Of a stretch of DNA of 64,000 nt, positions 24,142 through 36,670 are shown in pieces. Positions within the stretch are counted from its first letter, which is position 1. Each line of letters begins with the position of its first letter. Origin of the DNA: Adineta ricciae (Eukaryota > Rotifera > Eurotatoria > Adinetida > Adinetidae); contig CAJNOJ010000119.1 in assembly GCA_905250025.1 (NCBI GenBank), positions 186,001 to 250,000 of the forward strand. The letters run 5' to 3'. Below the pieces are notes generated by a model. The model searched no databases and was not told the DNA's origin. It saw nothing but the letters and a program-made list of their open reading frames with translations. The position numbers and the translations under genes are program-made.

Positions 24142-26150
24142 TTAAATTGATATTTTCGTTTGTTGGAAACGTTTTTCTAGATTCGTGAGGAATGTTGAAT
24201 AAGGACAATAATAATCATCACAATTTGGTAACACTTGGAGCTAAACAAAAGATTTGTAGAAGGGGAGCATTTCGAGAGCGACTTTTTCGCTTACTTCGCC
24301 TGCAAAATTCACAGTTACATAAGTTTCGTCTGGATTTGTTCTGGAAATGAAATATTCCAGAAAGATATAAGTCGCATATTCCGGCCAGCGCATTTGAAAG
24401 ATCTGAATAAAATCTATTCTGTTGACCAAGTTCGATCAAATGCAAGACTGTACCTCGAATGCCATGGCTAATGGAATAATTGTACTGTCATGGGCAGAAT
24501 AAATAAAGAATCTTTGAAAAGGTCTAGAAATGAATGATGAAATCGTCGTTTGGAATGAAGGAAAATTACTTTTTTGTATTGGATGTTTTCTCTTCGCGGT
24601 GGTTTTTCAAAATTGAATTGAAATTTTCTCGAATTAAACTAAGAAGTGGACCGCATGCAGAACGGAGAAACACGTCAAAGCCAATATCTGTTCTAAAATC
24701 ACAAATATGATCTGTCAAATTGATGTGAATATCCTCGATCAAATCAACTTACGCTCTATACACAAATTCACGAGCAGACATCACTTCGAAATCCTTTACT
24801 AAGTTAAGAATATCCTCCGGTACCGAAAAGTTATGAGCCTAAGAATACGACGACCGATCGATTTTCACTGGAAATAAAAAAAGATTCATTGCTCACTCGT
24901 CTTGAAACAATATCATCATATAATTCGACAATACCATGTGCTTGATCAGCAGCACCTAATATTCACAATGAGACCATTGAAGTAAGAAACGAATCGAACA
25001 TACCAATGCGATTTAGTAATGTCTGACGAGCTTTTTTCATATCATGATCATCGTTGAACGACTCGTAGAGTGTTATTACATTTGGACAGTTTTTGAGAAT
25101 AGGATAAACATTGGTGTTAGGAAACTGAAAAGGCAATATCAAATGGAAAATGAGTTGAAAGAAAACAGAAGACAAAATACCAGATCTTCATCAGGAAAAT
25201 GGTTAACTTCAATTTCGAATGGACCTATTTGATTTAATAACAATCACAAGGTGAAATATATACATCATTCGAAAGGTTTACCAGTGGCTTGAATTTTGTG
25301 ATCTTTTTCATCAGAAGTGAATAGACCAGCCAGAAATGCACGAGCACTACTAATGGTTCGATCCATGTAAGTTGATCGACAACTATAAATACATCAAATG
25401 GAATCAATCGATTCACTAAAAAGCAAACTCAAACACATACTAAACATATTGAGGATCGTAAGTTGATGGTATAAGTCCGGCATTCTCTTTAGGGTCAATC
25501 AATTCCGATCGAATAAGTTTTCCAAGTTGATATAATTGTTTTTCTCCAACTGCTGTCAATTGACCTGTTCTTACTGATAAACCAGACACCGACTAAAGAG
25601 AAATCATCTAGAGATTTTCTTCTCACAAACATCCTTGTTACTTTCAATTGTCGATCACGTTTTCCCTCCTTATCATTCGCTGATGAAATATTCTCTTTCG
25701 CTACGATCACACCGTCTCGTTTCGTGATCAGTTTAATATCCCATTTTGCTGGAGCATAATTTTCCACATGTTCATTACTATAGATCACCTAGGAGAACCA
25801 TCTTCGAACGAATCGGCGTACAAAATTTATCAGTTTACCTCTTCGAGAGTGGGCATTAGAAATAGCGGAGTTCGTGCTCCATGTCGAAAAATGATCTGTG
25901 CACCAATCAATTGCAAATCAGATCTCGCTTTACTACGTTCCATCGGGACTTTTCTCTTGAAAGAGCGTTGACCAGTCGCTGCCCACGCAATCAAAGACTG
26001 TTCGTAATTTAACAAGGAACTTTTCTCCTCTATATTATCTGATGAAGATAGAATAAGATTGACTAAACTATCGGATACTTTTATAAATAATAATCCAAAG
26101 ATTCCTATTAGAAGCAGCCATTTTAGAATAAAACGATGATTTCGACGCAT
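24142..26150 (-). CDS. Histidine acid phosphatase, ACP6-like (lysophosphatidate phosphatase type)
   Basis: A multi-exon gene starting MRRNHRFILKW at 26150 and ending QQTKISI at 24142. The N-terminus has one hydrophobic segment (about residues 9-30: ILKWLLLIGIFGLLFIKVSD), a likely signal anchor. The catalytic RHGARTP heptad lies near residue 85, and the distal YSAHDSTIIPLAM holds the His-Asp pair. Middle landmarks fit ACP6 best: SGLSVRTGQLTAVGEKQLYQ, CRSTYMDRTISSARAFLAGL, AADQAHG and the closing PNCDDYYCPYSTF. Human ACP6 removes phosphate from lysophosphatidic acid in mitochondria; here a membrane-anchored or secretory form is more likely. The last intron (start GTAAGC near 24289) must be spliced, because reading through gives an early stop that loses the conserved cysteine tail. 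Taspase follows 153 nt downstream on the same strand. Confidence 0.9.
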
Positions 26151-26560
26151 GACATCAGAAAACAACTCGTTTTTCTTTCTTCTAATAATCTATAAGAAAT
26201 GAAAGTACACAAGATGTTGTTTTTTTTTCTAAAAAATTTTATTTCAATCAATGCCTGTTGTTATTTGTCTGTTTTCTGGAAGAACGCGAAGTAGTTACAA
26301 ACAGTCGGTCTTGCTTCTTACGCACAGATACATTGATAAATAGATATATACACTGAGAGAGAAAGAGAAATACAGAGAAAAGGTTTGATTTTCTTTTCAG
26401 TAATGTAGGTGTTGACTTGAATAGAAAAAAAGCGGAAGCAAACCAGTACGATGAACGATAAAAATAATAAAATAATTTAATTAGATAAGAGTGAAATCAG
26501 CACTGTAGAACAGAAGAATTCTCTTCTTCAACATAGCATTTAAGACGTTGAATATTCGAA
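26151..26560. other. Intergenic, 410 nt
   Basis: This lies between two minus-strand genes. It contains an AGAGAGAAAGAGAAA purine tract near 26355 and A/T runs; no gene is seen. Confidence 0.45.
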
Positions 26561-29500
26561 TTAAATTAAAGATTCATCACTGATTGGACCACTTAATGAA
26601 GCATCGATCGCTAAAACACATGAAAAACAATGCAAGGTTAAGCAAATATTCATTGAGTTTTGTCGTTCATTTTATGTACAAGATGAAAAAGTCTTCCATA
26701 TTCAATATTAACATATTTATACGAAAGAAGCTTTTCAAATCTGAATGAACGAGTCTTTGAATTCAATAGAATACGTACTGGTCAATGTTCGATTAACTGT
26801 TTGGAGTTGATCAACGAGTTGTTCTAATTCGCGAACATTCGAATCATTGTCATCGGTGATGTTATGCGGTCTAGAATATCAGATATAGAAGAATTTCAAA
26901 GTTTCCAATGATCGTTTCCTACTTCAGTTTGGCTAAAATTCCTGATGAAAGTTGAATTAATTTTATTGCCAGTCTTTGTCCGTCATCACGTAATGACTCA
27001 CAACGATCCTAAAGAATATTTTGTTACTTTTACCTATCAGTTGAGAGAATTTCTTTTCCTTACTCCTTCACTGAAAGTACTTCCGTGCATTCGTTGATAT
27101 TGTGTTTCATCAGTCACACTTGATGTCATTCCTTTTCGATATTTTGAAGGTTTCGTAGGCATCGATGATGTCATCGTTTCTCCGAGAGGATTCGGACTGG
27201 CTGATGATGAGCGATGATGTGATGATGATGATATAGTTCTGGTTTTGGACAAATCTTGCTTTTGTGCAGACAGATGATTGTTATTAGTCGAACGTGGATT
27301 GGCACGAAGACCAAAAAGATCTTTTTTACTTATACTACTGGCATTACTATGCCATGATGCGCTCATAAGGTCATTGTGTTGTTCACTTTTTTGTAATTGA
27401 TGTCTTGTACGTTGTGCTAACTCCTCGATTTTAGCTTGTGCACGTGCACGACGTAACTCAACAGCGCGATTCGTTTGTCCACCAGAATTGTTGGTTGACG
27501 GTACGGAAGGTGTTGACTTCAGTAATTGACGTGATGGTAATGTTCGAGATACGAGTGACTGTTGTGAAGATGGTTGTGGTTGTTGCTGCTGTTGTTGTTG
27601 TTGTGCAGGTTTAGCTGTGATTGTTGCTGTTGATGGAACAAGATTTGAGCGTTGTCGACGCAATGCAAATGATTTATTCATATAAACTTTCGTTAAACTG
27701 GGATGCGTTGATGAAACTTCTTCGTGATCATCGAGATATTTATTAGTTACCGATGAAGACATTGGTCGATTGTATTGTGTACTTGCTGGCATTGTTTGAC
27801 GGATAGTGGCATTCCTTTGAAATGGTGATGAGTACGATTGGTCATTAGTAGATGAATGTGGTCGAAGAGTTGACTTAGATGATGTATATTCGGCATTTTG
27901 ATGGGAAGGTTTCGCATTTGTTGTAGGTACTGATGGTTGTTGCGTTTTCGTTTCGAGATAACGCGATGGCTGCGGTTTCGTATCTGGATTGCGTGGCTGT
28001 TGTCGAAGACGAAATGAGTATCGATCGGTGTCACTTTGATTTGAATGAGTTGATAGTTGTGGTGATGGAGGTGATTTCTTCGTTAAAATCTCGACATTCG
28101 TGTCTTTTGTTGGCATAGCCGAAGATGATAATTTTGTTCTAAAAGAAACGCAATTACTAGAAAGATGTACAATGACGCGAAATGCAACTGACTTCCATTG
28201 AGCATCGAGTTTTCGTCGTGAACCATTGCCAATATTGTTTGGAAAAGGTTTCGTGTCCAACGTTGGTGAAATAACTAAAGCAAACATTCTATACTGAAAC
28301 TAAAATTATTCAAGTCATCATACCGAAACATTCGGCTGGTTTGATCTGATTTTGTGGAGGAGTGATAGGACGTTGTGATAGAAGAGTATTTGGTCTCTGT
28401 CTGACATAAGCTAGTCCACTGGAAGACTTAGTACCATTGATCTGATGTGAACCATCTTCACGTTCTTTTCGTATACTATTTTCACTTTCTGTGGGTAGTG
28501 AAAGTAACGAGGACGATGACGACAGATTAGCTGATGACGATGACGATGGTGAGGATAAATCATGTGTTGGAATATTTAAATCAACAATAGGACGAGTAAC
28601 CGCATGTGTAGATGTTGCTGTCGATGATGATGATATTCCATGAATATCAAATGTGCCATGGCGATTTCGTTTAGTGGTTGCGTATCGTTTAAACGGTGAT
28701 GAAGTCGACAATGGTGAAGAAATCGATTCTTGAGTGTCATTGTGTTGTTGTTGTTGTCGTTCTTCTTCTTCTTCAACATCTTGCTCAGGTTCGTCATCAT
28801 GTGCAATATCTAGATCATCTTCAATAATGTAAGTACCTGCATCACTTAATGCATCAATATCGTGATGATCAGAGGAAGGTGTCACAAGTGGAGATGAATG
28901 ATTGAGAACATTTGTGTACGATGATTGATTGATCGATCGATGTTGAGATGAATAATTCGAGTTTGTTTCATCTTTTAACATTCGATCGATAAGAAAATCA
29001 TTCTGAATTTTCTTCATCGGCTGATTTTCACAAATTGGAACATCTATGAACAAAAGTATCAAGAGTGACGAGTGTTGCTTCAGTCATTTTCCCGTACCTA
29101 ATTCAAAAGGAGAGTGAAGATCTTGCTCGTCGTTAGTTGACATTTCGAATGTGTAATTTTGCTAAAGAAATGATTAGAATAAGATTGATTCAGGAGGAGT
29201 TTTCACATTGATCTTACCGAAGTTCGATTATGTTCGGATTTTGTTTTAGACACCGGTGATGAAAAGTCTAATAGAAAAGAACGATTCACTCATGCTTCTT
29301 TTCAACTAATTCAATCTTCTTACCTAGAGCGAACGCGTATTTTTCATTGAAATGGTTCTAAATGCAAATGATTCAATCGATTTCTTTTCTTCCTAAAATG
29401 AAATGTTTACATACACCATTAGACGAATCAACATCTTTGAATTTCATCATGGTCGATGGATTTCGAACACTATTTTGACTGCTCATACAAACATCACTGA

Positions 29501-29852
29501 TAATGGGCGACTAAAGAAAACAACGTTGAATATGAATGTATACATTGAACCTTATACTGTTCGTTCGTTCTCTCGTTTTGCGAACGAAAAAAAAAAGAGA
29601 GAGAACAGTTAAGTTGTGTATAAAAATCATTTCTTTTCTCTTCTTGGTTTCGTTCATTTCATCGATCGGATGTCTTACCGTGTGAGATTGTGGCGAGGAA
29701 CAATCATTCCGAGTAGTACTACTCACAACATTCAAATCGGCTGAAGTTGTTGCGAGAAAATGTTGATTTGTTGGAAGTCGTTTGATATTGTTATTACTCG
29801 GAGAGACTGAAGTCGGTGTATTCATGTGATAGTGATCAGTGTTCTGAGACAT
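26561..29852 (-). CDS. Ser/Thr-rich protein with possible CEP170-type C-terminus
   Basis: A long gene from ATG 29852 (MSQNTDHYHMNTP) to a stop at 26561, with short introns and two large exons (28310-29060 and 27050-28140, approximately). Almost all of it is low-complexity Ser/Thr/Gln/Asn/His sequence with a poly-Gln run near 27590. Ordered parts are a helix AVELRRARAQAKIEELAQRT near 27450 and a C-terminal coiled segment ESLRDDGQRLAIKLIQLSSG, followed by NVRELEQLVDQLQTVNRTL and a short end GPISDESLI. The Arg/Ala helix and the terminal coil recall the C-terminal region of CEP170/CEP170B, centriolar appendage and microtubule-binding proteins. The FHA domain that opens CEP170 is not found in the 5' exons. 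The assignment is tentative. Confidence 0.6.
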
Positions 29853-30562
29853 TGAAGACAATCAATGTTGTATATTCATCTAGAAGAAGAAGAAGAAGGA
29901 AAAAGATCTATATTTAGATCGACAGCGATTACTATCGTTTCTCTCGTCAAGACACGATCGCGTCTAATAGATTCGTGTCTATATTAGTACTTGTGTCCGA
30001 CATCATTACACTGCGTACATGAGTAAGCAGAAGTATATAACCTGTATACAGTATAATATTGATCTCGATAAAGTCATAAATCGGTCATTTCTCTCCTTCT
30101 CACTCGCTTTGTTCCTTCGAGTACAATAACTTTCAATTGAAAGGTTAATGAATGTTACAAGTAAGCAATAATCAGAGAAAAAAAAAGAATTTTCTAACTC
30201 ATTAATTCGCAATGAAAACTATTCACACAAGTCAAATAAAGAAACAGATTAGATTGGTTTTATTTCCAAAAGATCTTTTAGACGAACAGATGATACACAG
30301 ATTTAGAGCAACAGGCAAGTAAAGAAATGAACGAACTTTGAGTTTATCTTCACATACACACAAATATTTTGTAGAGTTGATAACAAAAGAGAAAAAGAAC
30401 ATACACAGTGGTCAATCATGACAGTAACAGGAAAATTTCTTGTCTAAGTTCTCGTAAAGTTTGATGTTCAGGTCTATAGAACCGATCGGTTTGAGAAAAA
30501 AGTGAAAAACTTCATATGTCATCTTATATACAGCAAAGAAAGAAGAAACTATTGAATTAGAC
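29853..30562. other. Intergenic, about 0.7 kb
   Basis: This lies between the CEP170-like gene start and the MTA stop. It holds a GAAGAAGAAGAAGAAGG repeat near 29883 and A/T-rich sequence. No gene is recognised. Confidence 0.45.
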
Positions 30563-33500
30563 TTAATCAAGCACAACAATTTCATCATCGACATACGAAA
30601 CAAAACTTGTATTCAGCTTTTTCCAGGGCGCACGTGCAATACGGCGAATATCTTTCGAAGGTATTTCCTTTCTCAATCGTCTATGAGAAGAACAAGAATA
30701 GAATGTGGTTTCTCAAGCAAGAAAAGTCCAATCTTACTTGATTTGTTTTGTAACACGAAGGTAAATGCCATCAGGAGCTGAATGAAGGAGAACAAAAAGC
30801 AAAAACACGCAAGGGATTTTAGTGTTAACCAAAGAAAAATTCTGTTCACTTACGATCAACGAATGGTACCGTGTAAGCACGTGATCGAGTTAACTTGGCT
30901 GCACCCTAAATGGGATAGTTAAGATAAGCATCATGGTTTTAATGAGAACGCGTGTCGTCGATTAGATTTGTTTTCATTCACCTTTCGATATAAGTGCTCT
31001 TATCGATGATAAGTCTAATCAGTAGTGGCTGAGATTCTTTTTTCCAGAAGAAAGGAGTCTAATTTGTCCTTGATAATGTTTGTTTTGTCTCATTATCCAA
31101 TCGGTTGTCGTGCAAGAAAGAACAGAAACGTTAATCGCCTAATTGTTCGCGTTTTTTGTTTATATTTCCTTCTTGTTCTTCTTCGTTTTTTTATTTCTTA
31201 CGATTAGATTTTTATCTTTTCAAGGTTAAATGAATATGTCAGGAAATCCTTTCTATTTTATCGGTAATTTCATCAGAATGAACTCGATCTTACCGGAGAT
31301 TTTGTTTTGATTAGATTTTGTCGACTAATTAATGTTCGTTTTGGCGATGGACCTACAAAGAAAGAAATAGCGAAAGGCATTCTTTTCGAAATTCAGTTAC
31401 CTTCATTAGAATTCTCATTAGATTCATAAGGTCGTTTTTTCATAATACTCATACTATTATGAGTAAATTGGGCGTAAAATTCACTTGAATCATCGTGCAA
31501 TTTTGGATATCGTACTGGTAAATTACTTTCATTTTCCTTGATTTCTCTCTTTTCACAGTCTGGTAAATAATCTTCAAGCTTTTGATTTTCGTTGTTCTGA
31601 ATTTCAGATGGAAATAAAGTATCGATACGCAAAGTCTTACGACGCGCAGCTCCTTTTTCGTATAATTGACGAAGTTTAGTGCATGTCGATCGAATTTCAT
31701 CAGCAGATTTCTCATGAATATGTTTTTCCCATTGATTACGTATGTCACTGATGTTGATACTCTCAGTCGGATGACAAGCCAGACGTCGTATTGGACACAA
31801 TGGACGAACAGCTCGTGTTAATGGTGTAGTGTAGATTGCAAATGTATTGCGAGGTTTGGCTAACGGACGTGGACTGCCCGATCGATACATGATACCATGG
31901 GTAAGAGCGTAATGACGTTGAAGAGCAGCTTTATTTTTGCAATCCTGAACGAAACAGAATGAAAATGTTGGTTTGTAAATAGGAAAATATTTTTCATTTG
32001 TACTTTTTCACAACCGGTAACCGTACAGTTGTAACTGATTAATTTACTGATATTGGAAACGCGTTCTAGAACAATATAAGGTCAAAATGTGAATGTGAGA
32101 TGTTTATTCATCACGAACCTTGTCGTCGATCGGCACCTAAGGAGAACAAAAAAAGCAGAATTAATTTAGTAATTTAATTCAATTCAATCAAAACTTACCG
32201 CTCTTCTTCGGAAATTTCAAACCGCCGGCTTTTTTGTAATAAGTCCAGCATTCTGAGCATAATCGTGTATGCGGTTGTGCAGTATTATATTGATACCATT
32301 GAGTTGATGATGTATCTGAAATCGATGAGAATGTGGGTTTTTTTCCGGTGGAATTCATTTATTTCATTGAACATACTTCCACATGATTCGCATGGTTTGT
32401 TTTCATTTTGTGGTCGTTGTGAAAGTAAACATTGATGAGCTTTGTTACTAAAACCAAATGTCGATCATGCATAAAAGAAAAACAAGAAAAAATACGAACT
32501 AATTTGGTATGAAAACTTGTTTGAGTTTATTTTCTTGTTCGGCTGCTTTCAAACGCCGTTGAGCAACGTAACGATCTGTTGTTTTCCACATATAATAATA
32601 TTCAATGATGCCTTTCAAACTTTTCCATGGTAACTAGAACAAAATGAAATCAATACAAAACAATCAACAGTCTTCTGTTTACATATTCTTTTTGTATTTC
32701 TCCGAAATCCTTGCCGCATTTTTCAATCGCGTCTTCAAATGAATTCGCTTCAGCTGCTGACCAATCTTCCATTTGATCTTTGACAAGAATCGGACCCGTA
32801 GTCGGTACTAAACTACATGTAGCTAATGCTAAGTCATAATGATGTTTATGTAAGATATCCATGGCGAAAAACTACAAAATATCAAGTTATGTCAACAGGG
32901 TGGAATTCGAAGACAAAAAACAATCATACTAAAGTAGCATCACGTGAAGCAGATGCTGCACTCATATGAAGACTCGGATGTTTCAACGCTGTTGGACAGT
33001 CCAAAGCACGTGCAAACGTTCCAATCGATCTAATTCAATAGTGAAATTGTTCAGTATATTCGTGAAGAATGAAATAAATACCGAGCAACAATTAAAAATT
33101 GATCGATTTGTTTCTCTGTCAGACCGCCATTACAGTCCCAAGTCAATTCTTCTCGTACTTCAGGATTTTCTATGTATACCGAAAGGAAAAGAAATGAATT
33201 TAATTAAAGATAAAGAGTGTTTTCACATACCTTCGACCATTCCATCGGTGTACAGAACTTGTGTTGGCACATCTGCTTGATATTTTCCTCCAACGCGAAT
33301 CTCACCACGATCAGCATTTAATGTCTTCTGATTTGGATCGTATACAAGTTGATAAAAGTAGAGATCCTTCAAAAGAAAAGATTTTTCATATTGTCATTGA
33401 GTATTTCTTTTCGAACCTCAGCATTAAGATAAGATAAAAATGATTCCGTTTCATTATGAAGTGCAACCAAACATTTTCCACGTATATTTGTCGCTAACAA

Positions 33501-34464
33501 CGTTTCAATTTGCCGCGTTAAGAATACTTCTCGATGACGTAATTGATGTTTTTGGACTTCGTTAAGTTCTGTTGGTTGAGGTGACGAGTTACTCGTCGAT
33601 GGATTACTTACACTTCCATTTGTATCTGTTGACATTTCATCTTCGTCATCCCAAGGAGCTATGCAAATAGGAAATTCGATTCGACGATATTCATCGTAAG
33701 TCAACTCACCGTCGAGTTTAAGTCGATCGACTTGATTGACAAGATAGGATGATATATCACGACGACGATAAAAACAAGCAACACGAGCTTCAACATTACC
33801 ATTAGGTGTCTAAAGCACCGAGGAAGAAATGTAAATGATTAGTTCAGATGAACAAACAAGAAGTTTGGGGATAGTAACAATAAACAGAACGCGATTCATA
33901 AATAAAAAACGAAGTTCATGACTAAATATGATTAATCTTTCGTCACGAACATTTTGCTAATCATGATTAATGTCGATTTGGTAATCGCTGACGGTTTTCT
34001 ATCGTACATTCGTCGTACTATTTGCTGCTGATCATAATATTTTGTATAAAAATCGAGATGAGTTTCCTATTTGTTGACTCGCTTCTTCTAATCAAACTGA
34101 CATTGACAATGAATATATTAGGAAACGAGTGAAGACGGAGAAAAATCAACAAGGGACATTTTCTTTCTGTTCTCTAAAGCACTAGTGCTGTCGCATTCAA
34201 AACGAATATCACGATGCGTCAATAAAATATGTTAAGATAATTGAGTTACTCAATTGATCGTATCCATTTATACAAGACGAAGAAAATCTTCTCACAAATA
34301 GACACAAACCTTATTTAATTCTTCAATTCGTCGAATCAGATAAGGTTCTGTAGGATTGCCTTCAAAATAAACATAATCTAAGAAAAAGTAAACATTGGAA
34401 TCGAAGGTGAAAATGTGAGATGAAATTGATACATACCACCAACACGATACATACAAGAGGCCAT
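30563..34464 (-). CDS. MTA: Metastasis-associated protein (MTA) of the NuRD complex
   Basis: MTA proteins are the scaffold that holds histone deacetylases in the nuclear NuRD complex. From the ATG at 34464 the domains appear in family order. A BAH domain opens with [27 protein letters not shown] and [11 protein letters not shown], and the HDAC-binding ELM2 has [16 protein letters not shown] follows with [20 protein letters not shown] and [17 protein letters not shown], then the GATA zinc finger CESC...[17 protein letters not shown]. The C-terminus retains [27 protein letters not shown] and the terminal DDEIVVLD, matching the vertebrate EPIVIED end. Extra to the vertebrate plan is a C2H2 finger after the GATA finger (C-x4-C-x12-H-x4-H). 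An 18-nt microexon (about 32132-32149) encodes ADRRQ. One intron (about 33810-34311) is 500 nt; the rest are short. Confidence 0.95.
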
Positions 34465-34898
34465 TACTTCAATTTTTCAATTGACTAAAATAATTCGTGC
34501 ATTACTTTTGATCTACAATAAAAAAAAATGAAGATTCAATGTTCATCAACATACAATTTTTCTGTTCTGGAAAGGAAGAAAATCAACAAGTTGAACTGAA
34601 CTTTAAAAGAAAACACACAGTACAACAGTTTGATAAGAGAAAAAATAACAAGAAAATAATAGCAACATGGCGTTTTTTTTTGGTTTGTTCGATGGTATGT
34701 TAACAGAAAAAAAAAGAGAAAGATATGTACAGATAAACCTGTCGAGAACAGCAAATAAAAATGAAAAATTTGATTTTCTTCATTGGTTTATATATATGGA
34801 AATATCACTTCGAAGAAGAAATTCTCGTAAAATAATGAAAGATTTCGGTTTTTACTAAATTCAAATATTGATTCTCGAGATGGGTAATCGATTCACGT
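34465..34898. other. Intergenic, 434 nt
   Basis: AT-rich gap between two minus-strand genes. Open frames here are Phe/Lys-rich artefacts of T and A runs. Confidence 0.45.
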
Positions 34899-36670
34899 TT
34901 ATGCATCGACTAGATTGTCTGCTTGATTGATTGTATTCGTTACTATTTTTAACGTTGTGTCACTGAGTAATTTCGAATCTGAATTCGATGAATCCATTGG
35001 TTGAAAAGTTGATTGACGATTGCATTGACGGTAGTGTCGTTGTAAACTACTTGGATGACTAAAAATCAAAGAAGAATGTCAGACACTTATATAAATACAT
35101 ACTTAAGTCAAAACAATCCCTCAATACTGCTTACAGAAGGTCTACTACTCCTACGGGTTCACCGTCGCTGTTTTGCAGGTATATACATCGATTTTGCATT
35201 ACACTGTCTATGAATATTAGAATAAACATACCCTCTGGATATTTTCTATAGCGTAGGTCTTAACTATCATTTCTGTTCTGATAAGTATGAAATAGTTTTT
35301 ATCGTTTCCGATTTCTTATCAGTGCACCATATGTTACAAACTAAATATGTGTTTATGCTTTCGAAATATTCTATATGCGAGATGGATTTTTCATGTACGC
35401 CTTTTCCTGAATTAATAGTGATGCATTTTATAATGTATCCTTAACAACCGCATTTTCGGATCGACTACTGATTTCCATCATTTTGCACTTATTTTATAAG
35501 TAAACAGTATGAGTTTAATAAACGGAATGAAAATCTCACAAGAACTACTTATAAAGCAACATATACTTACTAGCATTTCCCACAACTCACGCAGACTCTT
35601 CTCTTTTTGTTATTGCTATTCAATATTGTTGTTGATGTTGTCGTATTATTGATTCGTTTTTTCTCATTCAATAGTTGTCTTTTCATTGGTAGAATTTTCT
35701 TAATATTCGACGGCATTGTTTTTTCATCTTTATTGGTTACTAATGATGATGAATCATTTCCAACAAGAAATGAAAGTAAGCAATGTTCATAAGTGGCTGG
35801 ACTTGGTGTTGATGTACCTGTTGTAGAATAATCAAGAACGTCGTCATCATCACCGCCGATGCCACCTTCATGATTGACGCCAGTGTTTATTTCTTCATCA
35901 TCTTCACTTGTTGAACGTTGTAAATCTTCTGTTTGATTACGTTTCCACACGATTTCACAATCGATAGAATTGTATATATTTGGTGGTTGCCCTTCCTTCA
36001 ATTGTAAATCATATTGCAAATCGGACAAGTTTTTCTGTAATTGTTTTATTGTCATTTGAATTTTTTCCATTTCTTGATCTAGAGAAGACAAATTTTTTGT
36101 ATTAGCATATTGCTTTGATTTGTCAATGAAGTAATATGAACTAACCATAAGTACTACGGATAAATTTCATTTGTTCGAGATCGACTCTTAATGTTTGAAT
36201 ATGTGATGATTGTTCAAATTGGAATTGTTGTAGATAATGACTTAGTTGAATGTAATTTGCCTTGATTGACGAGAGCTTTTCTTGATAAACAAATTCTATT
36301 GTTCGGACTAGATTTTTACGCCATTGATCAAGTGAATAAATTGTTCGACGGAGAGATTCGTCTAATTTTAGATTTTTTATTTGATCTTCTATGCAAAACA
36401 GAATCAAAGTAATTGATAATCATCAAAGAACTTAAATTCTATCTTACCAAGTTGATCGATAGCTACTGTAAAATTGTAGGCGTTAAGTGTTAGTTGTTCA
36501 TTGTGTTTGAGAAAATGCACAAAACAATACTCCTGAGAACAATGAAGACACAATGCACACTTGGCTGTTGAACACGTTCGCTCATCACATGGAGTTGTGG
36601 TCATCGATGAAACACCTGATGATGAACCATTGGATTCAGTTGCGACCGGAGATGTACTATTTAATGACAT
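34899..36670 (-). CDS. B-box-like zinc finger and coiled-coil protein with C2HC finger
   Basis: The start is MSLNSTSPVATESNGSS at 36670. A Cys/His cluster follows: CDERTCSTAKCALCLHCSQ continuing to EYCFVHFLKH, which reads as a B-box-like zinc-binding motif (C-x4-C-x4-C-x2-C-x2-C-x4-C-x2-H). Next comes a long helical coiled-coil region (LRRTIYSLDQWRKNLVRTIE, EMEKIQMTIKQLQKNLSDLQ). An acidic Asp/Glu/Gly stretch with DDDDVLDYS and a basic KKRR segment then lead to a finger CVSCGKCYHPSSLQRHYRQC, split by an intron of about 500 nt (35075-35573). The last exon ends NLVDA. Zinc-box plus coiled-coil genes of this style are numerous in rotifers, in my recollection. The function is unknown; TRIM-like scaffold or DNA-binding roles are possible. 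Confidence 0.75.
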
